A stretch of DNA of 33,976 nt, taken from contig UQVJ01000009.1 of the NCBI GenBank assembly GCA_900544455.1, positions 1-33,976 of the forward strand. Direction: 5' to 3'. The position numbers and the translations under genes were made by a program. Within the stretch, counting starts at the first letter, position 1; every line of letters starts with the position of its first letter. The notes beneath the pieces were generated by a model. It was not told where the DNA came from, did no database searches, and was given only the letters and a program-made list of their open reading frames with translations. The stretch is from an uncultured Eggerthella sp. GTDB taxonomy: Bacteria; Actinomycetota; Coriobacteriia; Coriobacteriales; Eggerthellaceae. Positions 23,796 through 32,767 of this stretch are shown here, piece by piece.

Positions 23796-24272
23796 TTATT
23801 TGATTACCAATACGGGCATCGGTGCTTCACGCAGAACAGCGTAGGAAACCGAACCAAGAACGCCGCGAATTGCGCCAAGGCCACGAGAGCCCATCACGAT
23901 AAGGTCGGCATTAACCTTTTCGGCATAGCCAAGAATATCAGCTGCCGGCGTGTAGCCAGGAATTACCTCGATGGTTGCCTTATCGCCTAAGGAATCGAGC
24001 GCATCGCCAATGCCTTCCTTAACCTTTTCGGTTTCCTCATCAATGGTCTTGTTGTAAAGAGCCATGATGTCTTCAACGGAAAGCAGGTACTGCTGAGGGT
24101 CAAACGAAGCGCTGTTGAAGTTTGCGGGAAGCTGGGCATTGGGATGCGTGGTTACAAATACCACATGAAGCTTTGCAGCTTCTTCGCCGCCAACAATTTC
24201 AGCAGCCTTCTTCACAGCAGCAAGAGCCTGGTCGGATCCATCATATGCAACGACAACGTTTTCGAAAACCAT
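23796..24272 (-). CDS. Universal stress protein (UspA family)
   Basis: 158-residue single-domain Usp, a small alpha/beta protein that commonly binds ATP and is induced in stress or stasis. The ATG at 24272 has AAGGAGGGG about 6 nt upstream; a longer frame to 24314 has no support. N-terminal NVVVAYDGSDQALAAVKKA is the entry motif. The C-terminal ATP signature G-x2-G-x9-G-S is seen as GSRGLGAIRGVLGSVS, so it should be an ATP-binding type. It stands alone, with a long AT-rich leader upstream (24273-24505) that probably carries its promoter. Confidence 0.93.
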   Translation of the reverse strand: MVFENVVVAYDGSDQALAAVKKAAEIVGGEEAAKLHVVFVTTHPNAQLPANFNSASFDPQQYLLSVEDIMALYNKTIDEETEKVKEGIGDALDSLGDKATIEVIPGYTPAADILGYAEKVNADLIVMGSRGLGAIRGVLGSVSYAVLREAPMPVLVIK

Positions 24273-24505
24273 CGTTACCCCTCCTTGAAGTGTTGCAGCA
24301 AGCCCCTCGCACACCTACGGTGCATGCCTGCTTCTGATGGTTCAAGGATAACACGTTCACATGATCTCGAACAGTATTCAATAGAACTAAATAGCCAGTT
24401 CAAAGCAAATGAATTGCAATTGTTAATAATCATTTACGATGCCTCAAGCTATGCGTTTGGCCCTCTTGCATATCTCAACGATACAACCCGACACCCGCCG
24501 TGTAC

Positions 24506-24544
24506 AAAAAAGCCTCCCGTTTCTTATGACAAGAAACGGGAGGC
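24506..24544 (-). terminator. Terminator after the TetR gene
   Basis: 14-bp perfect stem GCCTCCCGTTTCTT / AAGAAACGGGAGGC with a 5-nt loop and six T on the minus strand. Confidence 0.93.
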
Positions 24545-24624
24545 GGTTCGTGCACTCTTATTGCGCGCTTTCGGAAATACCCCATGCAATCGGAACAACG
24601 GCCGAAAGCGCCAGGCAAAGGCTT

Positions 24625-25293
24625 TTACTTCAAAAAACAGCCCTTTGACTCCAGGGGCTCGATATTGAGCTCCATGTTTGGATCTACAGTAATAGAAAGC
24701 AGATAGGTTTTGATGGCTTCATCAACTTCGTATTCAATGTCGATATCGCCCTCGAACACGCACCAATAAAACAGCAAACCCGTTGACGCAGCAGCAATGC
24801 GAAGCATAGCTTCGTCAAGATCAACATCGCTGCGCACAATGCCCAGCTCGATAGCTTCTTCGAGATAGCTGCGGACCGAAACGATGATGAAATCGTCTTC
24901 AACATCACGGTGCATAAAATCAAAAAATGGATTGTGATTAGAGGCGTACAGGCCAGAAACGAATTCAAGACCCATATCCTTGCAGTACTCGATATAGGCA
25001 CGGTACAGAAGAAGGACACGCTCAACAGGACCATGCTCATCGCTGCTTTCGAGGGCCTTTTCGCGATAAGGTGCAAAAGCATACTTCAAATAGTAGGAAA
25101 TAAGGTCTTCTTTGCCGCTGAACAGGTTGTAGAAACTGCCTGTTGAAAGCCCGGCCTCATCGCATATATTGCGAACGGTAAGCTGCTTCATGCCATCGCG
25201 GTTCACGAGCTTGATAGCAGCCTTCAAAAGCTTTTCGCGCGTCACCTGAGCCCTTGTTTCATGAACAGACACATACTGGTTCCGCCTTATCAT
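24625..25293 (-). CDS. TetR/AcrR family transcriptional regulator
   Basis: 222-residue repressor-type regulator. The ATG at 25293 has GAAGGGG 8 nt upstream; an ATG at 25320 would add nine residues. The N-terminal helix-turn-helix domain (about 12-60) reads TREKLLKAAIKLVNRDG, TVRNICDEAGLSTGSFYNLFSGKEDLI, the classic TetR recognition region. The C-terminal ligand domain (about 70-210) is of unknown specificity and includes SGLYASNHNPFFDFMHRD and LFYWCVFEGDIDIEYE. No transporter or enzyme lies divergently next to it, so its target is unknown. A GAACATGTTC palindrome lies about 80 bp upstream and may be its own operator. Confidence 0.92.
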   Translation of the reverse strand: MIRRNQYVSVHETRAQVTREKLLKAAIKLVNRDGMKQLTVRNICDEAGLSTGSFYNLFSGKEDLISYYLKYAFAPYREKALESSDEHGPVERVLLLYRAYIEYCKDMGLEFVSGLYASNHNPFFDFMHRDVEDDFIIVSVRSYLEEAIELGIVRSDVDLDEAMLRIAAASTGLLFYWCVFEGDIDIEYEVDEAIKTYLLSITVDPNMELNIEPLESKGCFLK

Positions 25294-25372
25294 GAGCAAT
25301 CCCCTTCCAGTTTTCCGCAATATTCCACACCATACACGATTACGCCACGTTACATAATTCGCTCCAACAAAT

Positions 25373-25382
25373 GAACATGTTC
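25373..25382. promoter_or_regulatory. GAACATGTTC palindrome upstream of tetR
   Basis: Perfect 10-bp palindrome about 80 bp before the tetR start, near a possible -35 region. A candidate autoregulatory operator; there is no proof. Confidence 0.35.
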
Positions 25383-25460
25383 TAACAAGGTTTTATCACG
25401 AAGGCAGAAGCCAACTGCCACAAGCACAATACCTTCCGCAAACGTGCTGCCGAGCAAAGC

Positions 25461-25486
25461 AAACGGGGGCACAAGGCCCCCGTTTT
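25461..25486 (-). terminator. Terminator after cysS
   Basis: 10-bp perfect stem AAACGGGGGC / GCCCCCGTTT with a 5-nt loop, 7 nt past the cysS stop. T-rich on both sides. Confidence 0.85.
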
Positions 25487-25492
25487 ATCTTG

Positions 25493-26986
25493 CTATGCGC
25501 GGCTCACACGTGCGCCTTGCGGCGTGTCTTCAACCACAAAACCCAGATCGCCCAAACGATCGCGTACCGCATCGGCAAGGGCAAAGTTCTTTTCCTTGCG
25601 GGCTTCAGCACGACGCGCCAGCAGCGCTTCGATAGCCCCCTCGGCGTCGCATCCCGTAAATCCAGCAAGTTCGACAGCCAAAGCCACAACCTCGTTCGAC
25701 GAATCGCACACCTTGTCTTCGGAAGCGTTGAGATCAACGCCGAGAACACCAAGCAGGTCGCACACCGCATCGGCTCCGGCAAGCACAGCAGCAGCATCCT
25801 CGCCGCTTACTGCAGCTTCAGCGAGGATCGTATTCGCTTCACGCACAAACGAGCAGATGGCGCCCAAAGCACCCGCCGTATTGAAGTCGTCATCCATTGC
25901 CTCGATAAACGAATCGCACATGTCGTCGACCGCTTTTTGATAGGCGGCGAGGTCGGCAGTGGTTTCGCCTTCAGCATTGGCGCACAGCCATGCGGTGTTC
26001 TTGACGAAATTGGTGAGACGGGCAAACATTGCCTCCGATTCGCCCAAACGCTCGTCGGAAAAATCGAGCGGGCTTCGATAGTGCGTTTGCAGCATCAACA
26101 TGCGCAGCACTCGGGCATCGGCGGTTTCGAGTACATCGCGCAGCAACAGGAAGTTACCCAGCGATTTGGACATCTTTTCATGGTTGATCTGGAGCATGCC
26201 GCCATGCATCCAGTAGTTGGAGAACGTGCAACCGAAAGCGGCTTCCGACTGAGCGCGCTCGTTTTCATGGTGAGGGAACGCCAAGTCTGCTCCACCACCA
26301 TGGATATCAAACGGGAGACCCAGGTACTTCTTCGACATAGCCGAGCACTCGATATGCCAGCCAGGACGACCCTTGCCCCAAGGGGAATCCCACGAAGGTT
26401 CGCCTGGCTTGGCCGCCTTCCACAGAGCAAAATCAAGAGGGTCGCGCTTGCGGTCTTCCAAGCCCTGGCCATCCGCACGCAGCTCGCGATGGCCCGACTC
26501 CATTTCGTCGACATTGCGACCGGAAAGCTGACCATAACCCTCGTACGAGCGAACCGCAAAGTACACGTCGCCCTCCACCTCGTAGGCATGGCCACCCTCG
26601 ATAAGCTTTTCGACCAACGCAATCATCTCGCCGATTTCCTCGGTGGCGCGAGGGCGTACGTCGGGATCCATTACGCCAGCAGCACGCATATCGTCGATGA
26701 ATGCCTGAGCGTATTCTGCAGCAACCTCAGAAGCGCTACGACCCTCTTCGTTTGCCTTTTTGATGATCTTGTCGTCCACGTCGGTGATGTTCTGGACGAA
26801 CTTCACCTCGTAGCCGCGCCAAATAAGATAACGGCGAATGGTGTCAAACGAAATAAACGTGCGAGCATTTCCGATATGAATGAAGTTGTACACGGTGGGG
26901 CCGCATACATACATATTCACCTTGCCGTCGGCAACGGGAACAAAGGGGCGCTTTTCACGCGCCTTGGTATCGTAAATCTTGATCAT
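25493..26986 (-). CDS. cysS: Cysteinyl-tRNA synthetase
   Basis: Class I synthetase charging tRNA-Cys. The ATG at 26986 has GAGGAGA about 6 nt upstream; an earlier ATG at 27025 is rejected. 497 residues, the usual size. Cys28 (MYVCGPTVYN) is the first zinc ligand and binds the substrate; H37-I-G-N40 is the HIGH-type motif; GWHIECSAM and HHENERAQSEA hold further zinc ligands; KMSKS lies near 270. The C-terminal helical region and small alpha/beta tail (KNFALADAVRDRLGDLGFVVEDTPQG) are complete. It follows ispD-ispF on the same strand, as in other actinobacteria. Confidence 0.96.
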   Translation of the reverse strand: MIKIYDTKAREKRPFVPVADGKVNMYVCGPTVYNFIHIGNARTFISFDTIRRYLIWRGYEVKFVQNITDVDDKIIKKANEEGRSASEVAAEYAQAFIDDMRAAGVMDPDVRPRATEEIGEMIALVEKLIEGGHAYEVEGDVYFAVRSYEGYGQLSGRNVDEMESGHRELRADGQGLEDRKRDPLDFALWKAAKPGEPSWDSPWGKGRPGWHIECSAMSKKYLGLPFDIHGGGADLAFPHHENERAQSEAAFGCTFSNYWMHGGMLQINHEKMSKSLGNFLLLRDVLETADARVLRMLMLQTHYRSPLDFSDERLGESEAMFARLTNFVKNTAWLCANAEGETTADLAAYQKAVDDMCDSFIEAMDDDFNTAGALGAICSFVREANTILAEAAVSGEDAAAVLAGADAVCDLLGVLGVDLNASEDKVCDSSNEVVALAVELAGFTGCDAEGAIEALLARRAEARKEKNFALADAVRDRLGDLGFVVEDTPQGARVSRA

Positions 26987-27062
26987 GCAATCTCCTCGAA
27001 ACAGCATATGCGGCAACCGCCGCACGCGAATTCTACCAATGGGAAGGGGCCCGCTCTACGGG

Positions 27063-27575
27063 CTATTTACAGCGGCACACCAACGCCACAGCCTGAGCGG
27101 AAATGCCCTCTTCTCGGCCCTCGAAGCCAAGGTGTTCGGTGGTGGTCGCCTTCACTCCGAGGTTCTCTACCGCGATCCCGCAGGCAGCCGCCAAGTTTTC
27201 GCGCATCGTATCGCGATAAGGCGAAAGCTTTGGAGCCTGAGCGGCAATTACGCAATCGATGTCAACGATAGAAAAGCCCTGTTCGCGCACAAGATCCGCG
27301 ACTGCAGCCAACAGCTTCAAGGAATCGGCTCCCTTGTAAGCGGGATCGGTATCGGGAAATAGCTTTCCGATATCGCCCCCTCGAATGGCGCCAAGCAGCG
27401 CATCAGCTACCGCATGGGCCAGCACATCAGCATCGGAATGGCCAAGAAGCCCCTGATGATGAGGAATTTCCACGCCACCTAAAATCAGCTTGCGATCAGG
27501 GGCGAAGGCGTGCACATCGTAACCGAGGCCCACTCGCATGGGCACTGCAGATGAAGCTTGGTTTTGCTCAGTCAC
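27063..27575 (-). CDS. ispF: 2-C-methyl-D-erythritol 2,4-cyclodiphosphate synthase IspF
   Basis: Cyclises CDP-ME 2-phosphate to MEcPP, the fifth MEP-pathway step, as a zinc-dependent trimer. 170 residues. The GTG start at 27575 directly abuts the ispD stop and has GAGGAG 9 nt upstream; a start at the ATG 36 nt later would also be near family length. Metal site DVHAF and GHSDADVLAHAVADALLG, FPDTDPAYKGADS, and C-terminal KATTTEHLGFEGREEGISAQAVA are all intact. Abutting stop and start imply translational coupling with ispD. Confidence 0.95.
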   Translation of the reverse strand: MTEQNQASSAVPMRVGLGYDVHAFAPDRKLILGGVEIPHHQGLLGHSDADVLAHAVADALLGAIRGGDIGKLFPDTDPAYKGADSLKLLAAVADLVREQGFSIVDIDCVIAAQAPKLSPYRDTMRENLAAACGIAVENLGVKATTTEHLGFEGREEGISAQAVALVCRCK

Positions 27576-28424
27576 TTAAAGTTGCTCCTCTCGGCGGTCT
27601 TCGATTGCCGCACGAATTGCTGCAGAGATGATCAGATAGTCTTCGGGGACGGTGAGCTTGATGTTGTCGCGCTTTCCCTCAACCATGAGCACGCGACCGC
27701 CCAAACGCTCAATAAGCGAAGAATCGTCCGTGCCCACAAACCCATCGGAGAGAGCCGAGGCATGGGCGCGGCGGTAAATGCCAGCGCGGAAAACCTGAGG
27801 GGTTTGGGCGTTCCAGAATACCGAGCGGTCGGGCGTGCCAACCACCACCCCGTTTTCAACGACCTTCAACGTGTCGATGGAGGGGTGCCCCACCAACGCG
27901 CCGTCGCAATCGATGTTGCCTTTCAGCGTACTGATGGTGTGCTCGATAAGCTCTTTGGTAATAAGGGGCCTAGCGCCGTCGTGGAGCATGACGAACTCGT
28001 ATTCCTCGGGAACCAGCTCAAGGCCAGAAAAAGCAGATTCTTGACGAATCGACCCGGCAGGCGCCATAACGATAGGCGTCACAAAGGGGAACGGATCGAT
28101 TGCCTTGGAAAGATATTCACTCATGCGTTCTTCGGGGCACACGATAACGATAAGGCCCACATCGCCCACAGCGTCGAACACTTCGGCAGAGCGGGTAAGA
28201 ATGGGCTTGCCGGCAATTTCCACAAGCTGCTTGCCACCTTCGTGGCCGAAACGCTCGCCACTGCCGCCAGCCAAGATAATTGCAGCGGTTTTGGGGTTCT
28301 TATCAACGACACCCTCAAGGCGAGGTTCCGCCTTGAGGGCATCGAAATGGACGTCATCGAACATAGCCATAGCGTGCTCGAGCACGGAAGGGGCAAAAAT
28401 CGGATCGATGGTCTTTTCAGTCAT
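27576..28424 (-). CDS. ispD: 2-C-methyl-D-erythritol 4-phosphate cytidylyltransferase IspD
   Basis: Transfers CMP to MEP, the third MEP-pathway step. The ATG at 28424 has AGGAG 6 nt upstream. The nucleotide site is AAIILAGGSGERFG with KQLVEIAGKPIL; further motifs are HDGARPLI and WNAQTPQVFR, then the C-terminal GTDDSSLIE and VPEDYLI. The catalytic domain starts only near residue 46: an N-terminal extension of about 45 residues (TIDPIFAPSVLEHAMAMFDD) precedes it and is not part of ordinary IspD (about 230 aa). It is coupled to ispF. clpC ends 57 bp upstream on the same strand. Confidence 0.94.
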   Translation of the reverse strand: MTEKTIDPIFAPSVLEHAMAMFDDVHFDALKAEPRLEGVVDKNPKTAAIILAGGSGERFGHEGGKQLVEIAGKPILTRSAEVFDAVGDVGLIVIVCPEERMSEYLSKAIDPFPFVTPIVMAPAGSIRQESAFSGLELVPEEYEFVMLHDGARPLITKELIEHTISTLKGNIDCDGALVGHPSIDTLKVVENGVVVGTPDRSVFWNAQTPQVFRAGIYRRAHASALSDGFVGTDDSSLIERLGGRVLMVEGKRDNIKLTVPEDYLIISAAIRAAIEDRREEQL

Positions 28425-28481
28425 GGTAGCTCCTGTACACCTGGTGCGGATGCAGAGCCGCAGCGCTGGTGCACTTCAGGC

Positions 28482-31052
28482 TCAGTCGGCTGCCTGGCCT
28501 CCTGCAGAAGAGCCGCCACGCGAGGAAATACCTGCGTGACCAAGATCATAGCCGGCAAGAAGCAATTCAGCCTCGGCAGCTATGGTATCACGCTTGCGCG
28601 GTGCCGGGATAGAGCCAGTACCCGCGTTGAACACGAGCTTGCCGTCTTCCACATCGACATCGATAACCGAGCCGCTGCTCCAACGACCCTCAAGAAGCTG
28701 CTCGGAAAGCGGATCCTCGATAAGGCGCTGGATAGCACGACGCAGCGGACGAGCGCCAAAGGAAAGATCGGTGCCTTCCTTGGCAACAAAGCGGCTCGCT
28801 TCGGGCGTCAGGTTGATAGTCATGTTCTGCTCGATAAGACGCTCACGCAAATCGGCAATCATGAGATCGACGATCCTCACGATCTCTTCTTCGGTAAGGC
28901 TCTTGAAGACGATGATCTCATCGATACGGTTCAGGAACTCAGGACGGAAAAGCTTCTTGACTTCGCCCATCACGCGCTGCTTCATTTCCTTGTCGTCCAT
29001 GCCGCCATTGGCGCTTGAAGTGAAGCCCAAAGGAGTGGTGGCTGTGATCTCACGTGCACCGACGTTGGAGGTCATGATGATAACCGTGTTGCGGAAATCA
29101 ACGACGCGACCCTGCGAATCGGTAAGGCGCCCTTCCTCCAAGATCTGAAGCAAGATATTGAACACATCGGGGTGCGCCTTCTCGATTTCGTCGAAAAGCA
29201 CAACCGAATAGGGACGCTGACGCACTGCCGTGGTGAGCTGACCGCCCTCGTCGTAGCCAACATAGCCCGGAGGGGAACCAACCAAACGAGATACCGAGTG
29301 CTTTTCCATGTACTCGGACATATCGAAGGAAATAAGAGCATCTTCGGAGTTGAAAAGGAATTCTGCCAAAGCCTTGGAGAGCTCGGTTTTGCCCACGCCC
29401 GAAGGACCGAGGAAAATAAACGATCCGCCAGGACGCTTCGGGTCTTTCAAACCAGAACGTGAACGTCGAATAGCCTTAGAGAGAGCCGTAACTGCTTCAT
29501 CTTGGCCGATAACGCGCTCATGGAGCACCTGTTCCATGCGGAGCAGCTTTTCGGTTTCCGCCTCGGTGAGATTGGAAACGGGCACGCCGGTGGTCATGGA
29601 AACCACATCGGCAACGTCCTCTACCGCAACCTCGTTAATCGTGTTGCTGTTCTTTTCTTCCCATGCCTTGCGCGCTTCATCGCGCTTGGCAACAAGCTCT
29701 ACTTCCTTTTCGTGCAGAACATCTGCGCGCTTGAAGTCCTGCTTGGCGATGGCATCATCCTTCTGAGTGCGGACGCTGCGCAGTTCATCGGCGATCTTCT
29801 GCACCTCTTCGGGCAGGACCATGTTGCGAATGCGCATGCGGGCGCCAGCCTCGTCCAAAACGTCAATGGCCTTATCGGGGAGGAAACGATCTTGGATGTA
29901 GCGGTCGGAAAGGCTTACCGCGGCGCGCAGTGCGTCATCGGTGAAATGCACGTGATGATGCGCCTCGTAGCGATCGCGCAAGCCTTCAAGAATACGCACG
30001 GCCTGCTCTTCGCTGGGTTCCTTCACCATTACCGTTTGGAAGCGACGCTCGAAAGCTGAATCCTTTTCCAGATGCTTGCGGTACTCGTCGAGCGTGGTAG
30101 CGCCAATGATCTGAATCTCGCCGCGCGAAAGGGGCGGCTTCAAAATGGCAGCCGCATCGATAGAGCCCTCGGCAGCGCCAGCGCCGATAAGGGTATGCAG
30201 CTCGTCGATGAATAGGATGATATCGCCCGCCTGCTCAACTTCCTTGATGCACTTCTTCAAGCGCTCTTCGAATTCGCCACGATACTTGGAGCCTGCAACC
30301 AAAGCAGATACGTCAAGCGTGACAATGCGCATATTGCGAATGATATCAGGCACCTGATCGGCAACGATAAGCTGAGCAAGGCCTTCGGCGATAGCGGTTT
30401 TGCCCACGCCGGGCTCACCGATAAGCAGCGGGTTGTTCTTCTGGCGACGCGAAAGGATCTGCATCACACGCTCGATTTCGCCGGCGCGTCCAATTACAGG
30501 GTCAAGCTTGCCGTCCTTCGCCTTTTTGGTAAGGTCGACACCGAATTCCTTCAGCATGCTGTCGGAAGCACTCGCATTGGGGTCGAAGTTAGTGGCGCCT
30601 GCGAACACCGCAGACTGACCCACCATGTCATTCAGGGAAGAGCGAATAGCATCGCCTTCCACTCCGAGGTTGCGCAATACGTCTATTGCTGTGCCTTCGC
30701 CCTCGCGGACGATGCCCAGCAGCAGATGCTCGGTAGAAATATAGCTCTTGCCCATCTGCATGGCTTCACGCAATGAGTTTTCCAGTACGCGCTTTACGCG
30801 CGGGGTAAAGCTCAAATGGCCCGAAACGTCGGTAGATGCATCGCCCTTAATCAATTGCTGCACGCATTTCAGGGCAGCTTCATAGGTAACGCCCAGATGG
30901 TCAAGCGCCTGGGCGGCTAAGCCTTCTTTTTCCTTCAGCAAAGCCAAAAGGACGTGCTCGGTACCCACATAGGGCTGATGCAGCGCACGAGCCTCTTCCT
31001 GGGCAAGCACCAGTACCTTCCTGGCCTTGTCGGTAAACTTGTCGAAGGACAT
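28482..31052 (-). CDS. clpC: ATP-dependent Clp protease ATP-binding subunit ClpC
   Basis: Hsp100 AAA+ unfoldase feeding substrates to ClpP and acting in protein quality control. The ATG at 31052 matches the family start MSFDKFTDKARKV, with a weak CGAGG ahead; an ATG at 31085 would add 11 unrelated residues. 856 residues. Two N-domain repeats (about 5-145), NBD1 with GEPGVGKTA near 210-220 and sensor IIGATTLDEYRKH, a UVR-type mid-region (about 420-460), NBD2 with GPSGVGKTE near 550, Walker B VVLFDEIEKAHPD, and ClpB-D2 end. The C-terminal tail (about 815-856) is low complexity (SSRGGSSAGGQAAD). A CIRCE operator at 31098-31124 implies HrcA heat-shock control. ispD-ispF-cysS follow on the same strand. 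Confidence 0.95.
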   Translation of the reverse strand: MSFDKFTDKARKVLVLAQEEARALHQPYVGTEHVLLALLKEKEGLAAQALDHLGVTYEAALKCVQQLIKGDASTDVSGHLSFTPRVKRVLENSLREAMQMGKSYISTEHLLLGIVREGEGTAIDVLRNLGVEGDAIRSSLNDMVGQSAVFAGATNFDPNASASDSMLKEFGVDLTKKAKDGKLDPVIGRAGEIERVMQILSRRQKNNPLLIGEPGVGKTAIAEGLAQLIVADQVPDIIRNMRIVTLDVSALVAGSKYRGEFEERLKKCIKEVEQAGDIILFIDELHTLIGAGAAEGSIDAAAILKPPLSRGEIQIIGATTLDEYRKHLEKDSAFERRFQTVMVKEPSEEQAVRILEGLRDRYEAHHHVHFTDDALRAAVSLSDRYIQDRFLPDKAIDVLDEAGARMRIRNMVLPEEVQKIADELRSVRTQKDDAIAKQDFKRADVLHEKEVELVAKRDEARKAWEEKNSNTINEVAVEDVADVVSMTTGVPVSNLTEAETEKLLRMEQVLHERVIGQDEAVTALSKAIRRSRSGLKDPKRPGGSFIFLGPSGVGKTELSKALAEFLFNSEDALISFDMSEYMEKHSVSRLVGSPPGYVGYDEGGQLTTAVRQRPYSVVLFDEIEKAHPDVFNILLQILEEGRLTDSQGRVVDFRNTVIIMTSNVGAREITATTPLGFTSSANGGMDDKEMKQRVMGEVKKLFRPEFLNRIDEIIVFKSLTEEEIVRIVDLMIADLRERLIEQNMTINLTPEASRFVAKEGTDLSFGARPLRRAIQRLIEDPLSEQLLEGRWSSGSVIDVDVEDGKLVFNAGTGSIPAPRKRDTIAAEAELLLAGYDLGHAGISSRGGSSAGGQAAD

Positions 31053-31097
31053 GTAAGCCTCGATTCTCTCGGCAAGTAAGTTCAATTCGGAATAATG

Positions 31098-31124
31098 CTA
31101 GCACTCAAAAACAGCGAGTGCTAA
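31098..31124. promoter_or_regulatory. CIRCE operator (HrcA site) of clpC
   Basis: CTAGCACTC, nine bases, GAGTGCTAA: 17 of 18 arm positions match the CIRCE consensus TTAGCACTC-N9-GAGTGCTAA. It lies 46 bp upstream of the clpC start. CIRCE is the HrcA binding site usually found before groESL and dnaK. Confidence 0.93.
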
Positions 31125-31154
31125 CCCGTTAACAATCTGTGACTAGAATACAGA

Positions 31155-31198
31155 AGCGGGTGAGAATTTGGGGGACAGTCCCGAAATTCTCACCCGCT
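31155..31198. repeat. 15-bp-arm palindrome (REP-like)
   Basis: Perfect arms AGCGGGTGAGAATTT (31155-31169) and AAATTCTCACCCGCT (31184-31198) around a loop with its own GGGA/TCCC pairing. No T-run follows on either strand, so a plain terminator is unlikely. It lies between the lysS stop and the clpC promoter. The loop's GACTGTCCCC (minus strand) resembles REP elements. Confidence 0.75.
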
Positions 31199-31244
31199 AT
31201 TTCACACAAGATCATCCCGGCTGGGATAAAAAACTGGGGTTCTT

Positions 31245-32747
31245 CTATTTGGCCTCAGGGCGCATGTGGGGGAACAGCAACACGTCGCGAATGCTCGGCT
31301 GGTTCGTGAGAAGCATCACAACGCGGTCGATGCCGATGCCGATGCCGCCCGCAGGAGGCATGCCGTACTCAAGAGCGCGGATGTAGTCGGTATCGTACTC
31401 CATGGCCTCATCATCGCCAGAAGCCTTTTCTTCCATCTGCTTCTGGAAGCGCTCTGCCTGATCAACCGGATCGTTCAGTTCACTGAAGGCGTTGGCGTAC
31501 TCATGACCTGCGATAACAAGCTCGAAGCGGTCGGTCAAACGAGGATCGTTCTCGAAACGCTTGGCAAGCGGGCTTACCTCAACCGGGTAATCCACAACAA
31601 ACGTGGGGTTCACGATAGTAGGCTCACCGATTTCGTCGTACAGTTCGGCAATAAGCTTGCCTGCCGTCCACTCAGGCTTAACCTCGATACCGCTCTTCTT
31701 GGCAAGCTCAGCCAGGTGGCTAACCGGCGTATCGAGCGTAACCTCTTCGCCGAGCGCCTTGGAAACGATTTCCGTCATAGGAATAGAAGGCCACTCGCCC
31801 GAAATGTCGATGATCTGACCCTGGTACTCAAGCTGCTCGGAGTCGTTCACTGCGGCATTGGCTGCCTTGATAACGCCCTGAGCCAGCTTTTTCATACCCT
31901 GCAGGTCGTTGAAAGCGCAGTAAGCCTCCATGGAGGTGAACTCGGGGTTGTGCGTTGGGTCCATGCCCTCGTTACGGAAGATACGGCCGATTTCGAACAC
32001 GCGCTCAAAACCGCCAACCAGCAAACGCTTCAAATGGAGCTCGGTAGCAATGCGCAGATAGTTTTCCTGGTTCAACGCATTGAAGTGCGTAATGAACGGC
32101 TTCGCGGTTGCACCGCCCTGCACGGTTTGCAGGATAGGCGTTTCTACCTCGTAATAACCATCGGCTTCCATGTAGCGACGGAACGCCGAGAGGATCTTCG
32201 AGCGCTTCTGGAAAGTATCACGCACTTCATCGTTCACGATGAGGTCGACGTAGCGCTGACGATAACGAATTTCCTTATCGTTCAGGCCATGGAACTTCTC
32301 GGGCAACGGACGCAGCGCCTTGGAAAGCAGCTGGAACGAATCAACGGCAACGGAGAGCTGACCGCGACGCGTACGCATCATAAGGCCGTGCGCACCGATC
32401 CAGTCGCCCAAGTCGAGATCCTTCATTTCGGCAAAGGCGTCTTCGCCCAAAGCGTTAATACGGCAGAAGAGCTGAATGCGACCAGTGGCATCCTGAAGCT
32501 CAAAGAAGATGATCTTGCCCTGAACGCGCTTGGCCATAACGCGACCCGCAATGGAAACGGCATCTTCGGTGTTTTCGCCATCTGCCAGCTCGGCATACTT
32601 TTCATCCAAGTCGGCAATGTGATGGGAATACTCGAATGCAGCGTGACCATAAGGGTTCTTGCCCTCTGCCAACAGGGCCTCGCGCTTGGCGCGACGCACC
32701 TCAATCGGATCGTCTTCGATAACTTGCTCGTTGTTTTCTTCTGCCAT
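31245..32747 (-). CDS. lysS: Lysyl-tRNA synthetase (class II)
   Basis: Charges tRNA-Lys. 500 residues. N-terminal OB-fold anticodon domain (about 60-165: VSIAGRVMAKRVQGKIIFFELQDATGRIQLF). The catalytic core has motif 1 around RRYMEADGYYEVETPIL, motif 2 FRNEGMDPTHNPEFTSMEAY and motif 3 GGIGIGIDRVVMLL. AAGGA lies about 6 nt before the ATG. The gene begins 20 bp after the greA stop, so greA-lysS is probably one transcript. No terminator is obvious after it, only the REP-like palindrome. Confidence 0.96.
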   Translation of the reverse strand: MAEENNEQVIEDDPIEVRRAKREALLAEGKNPYGHAAFEYSHHIADLDEKYAELADGENTEDAVSIAGRVMAKRVQGKIIFFELQDATGRIQLFCRINALGEDAFAEMKDLDLGDWIGAHGLMMRTRRGQLSVAVDSFQLLSKALRPLPEKFHGLNDKEIRYRQRYVDLIVNDEVRDTFQKRSKILSAFRRYMEADGYYEVETPILQTVQGGATAKPFITHFNALNQENYLRIATELHLKRLLVGGFERVFEIGRIFRNEGMDPTHNPEFTSMEAYCAFNDLQGMKKLAQGVIKAANAAVNDSEQLEYQGQIIDISGEWPSIPMTEIVSKALGEEVTLDTPVSHLAELAKKSGIEVKPEWTAGKLIAELYDEIGEPTIVNPTFVVDYPVEVSPLAKRFENDPRLTDRFELVIAGHEYANAFSELNDPVDQAERFQKQMEEKASGDDEAMEYDTDYIRALEYGMPPAGGIGIGIDRVVMLLTNQPSIRDVLLFPHMRPEAK

Positions 32748-32767
32748 GTGAATTCCTTAAAGCTTGC

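Noticed and set aside
25490..27271. 593-residue plus-strand frame
   Set aside because: Antisense to cysS and ispF, which have complete motifs and good ribosome sites; the plus frame has no domain.
27558..29018. 486-residue plus-strand frame
   Set aside because: Antisense to ispD and clpC; no recognisable domain or RBS.
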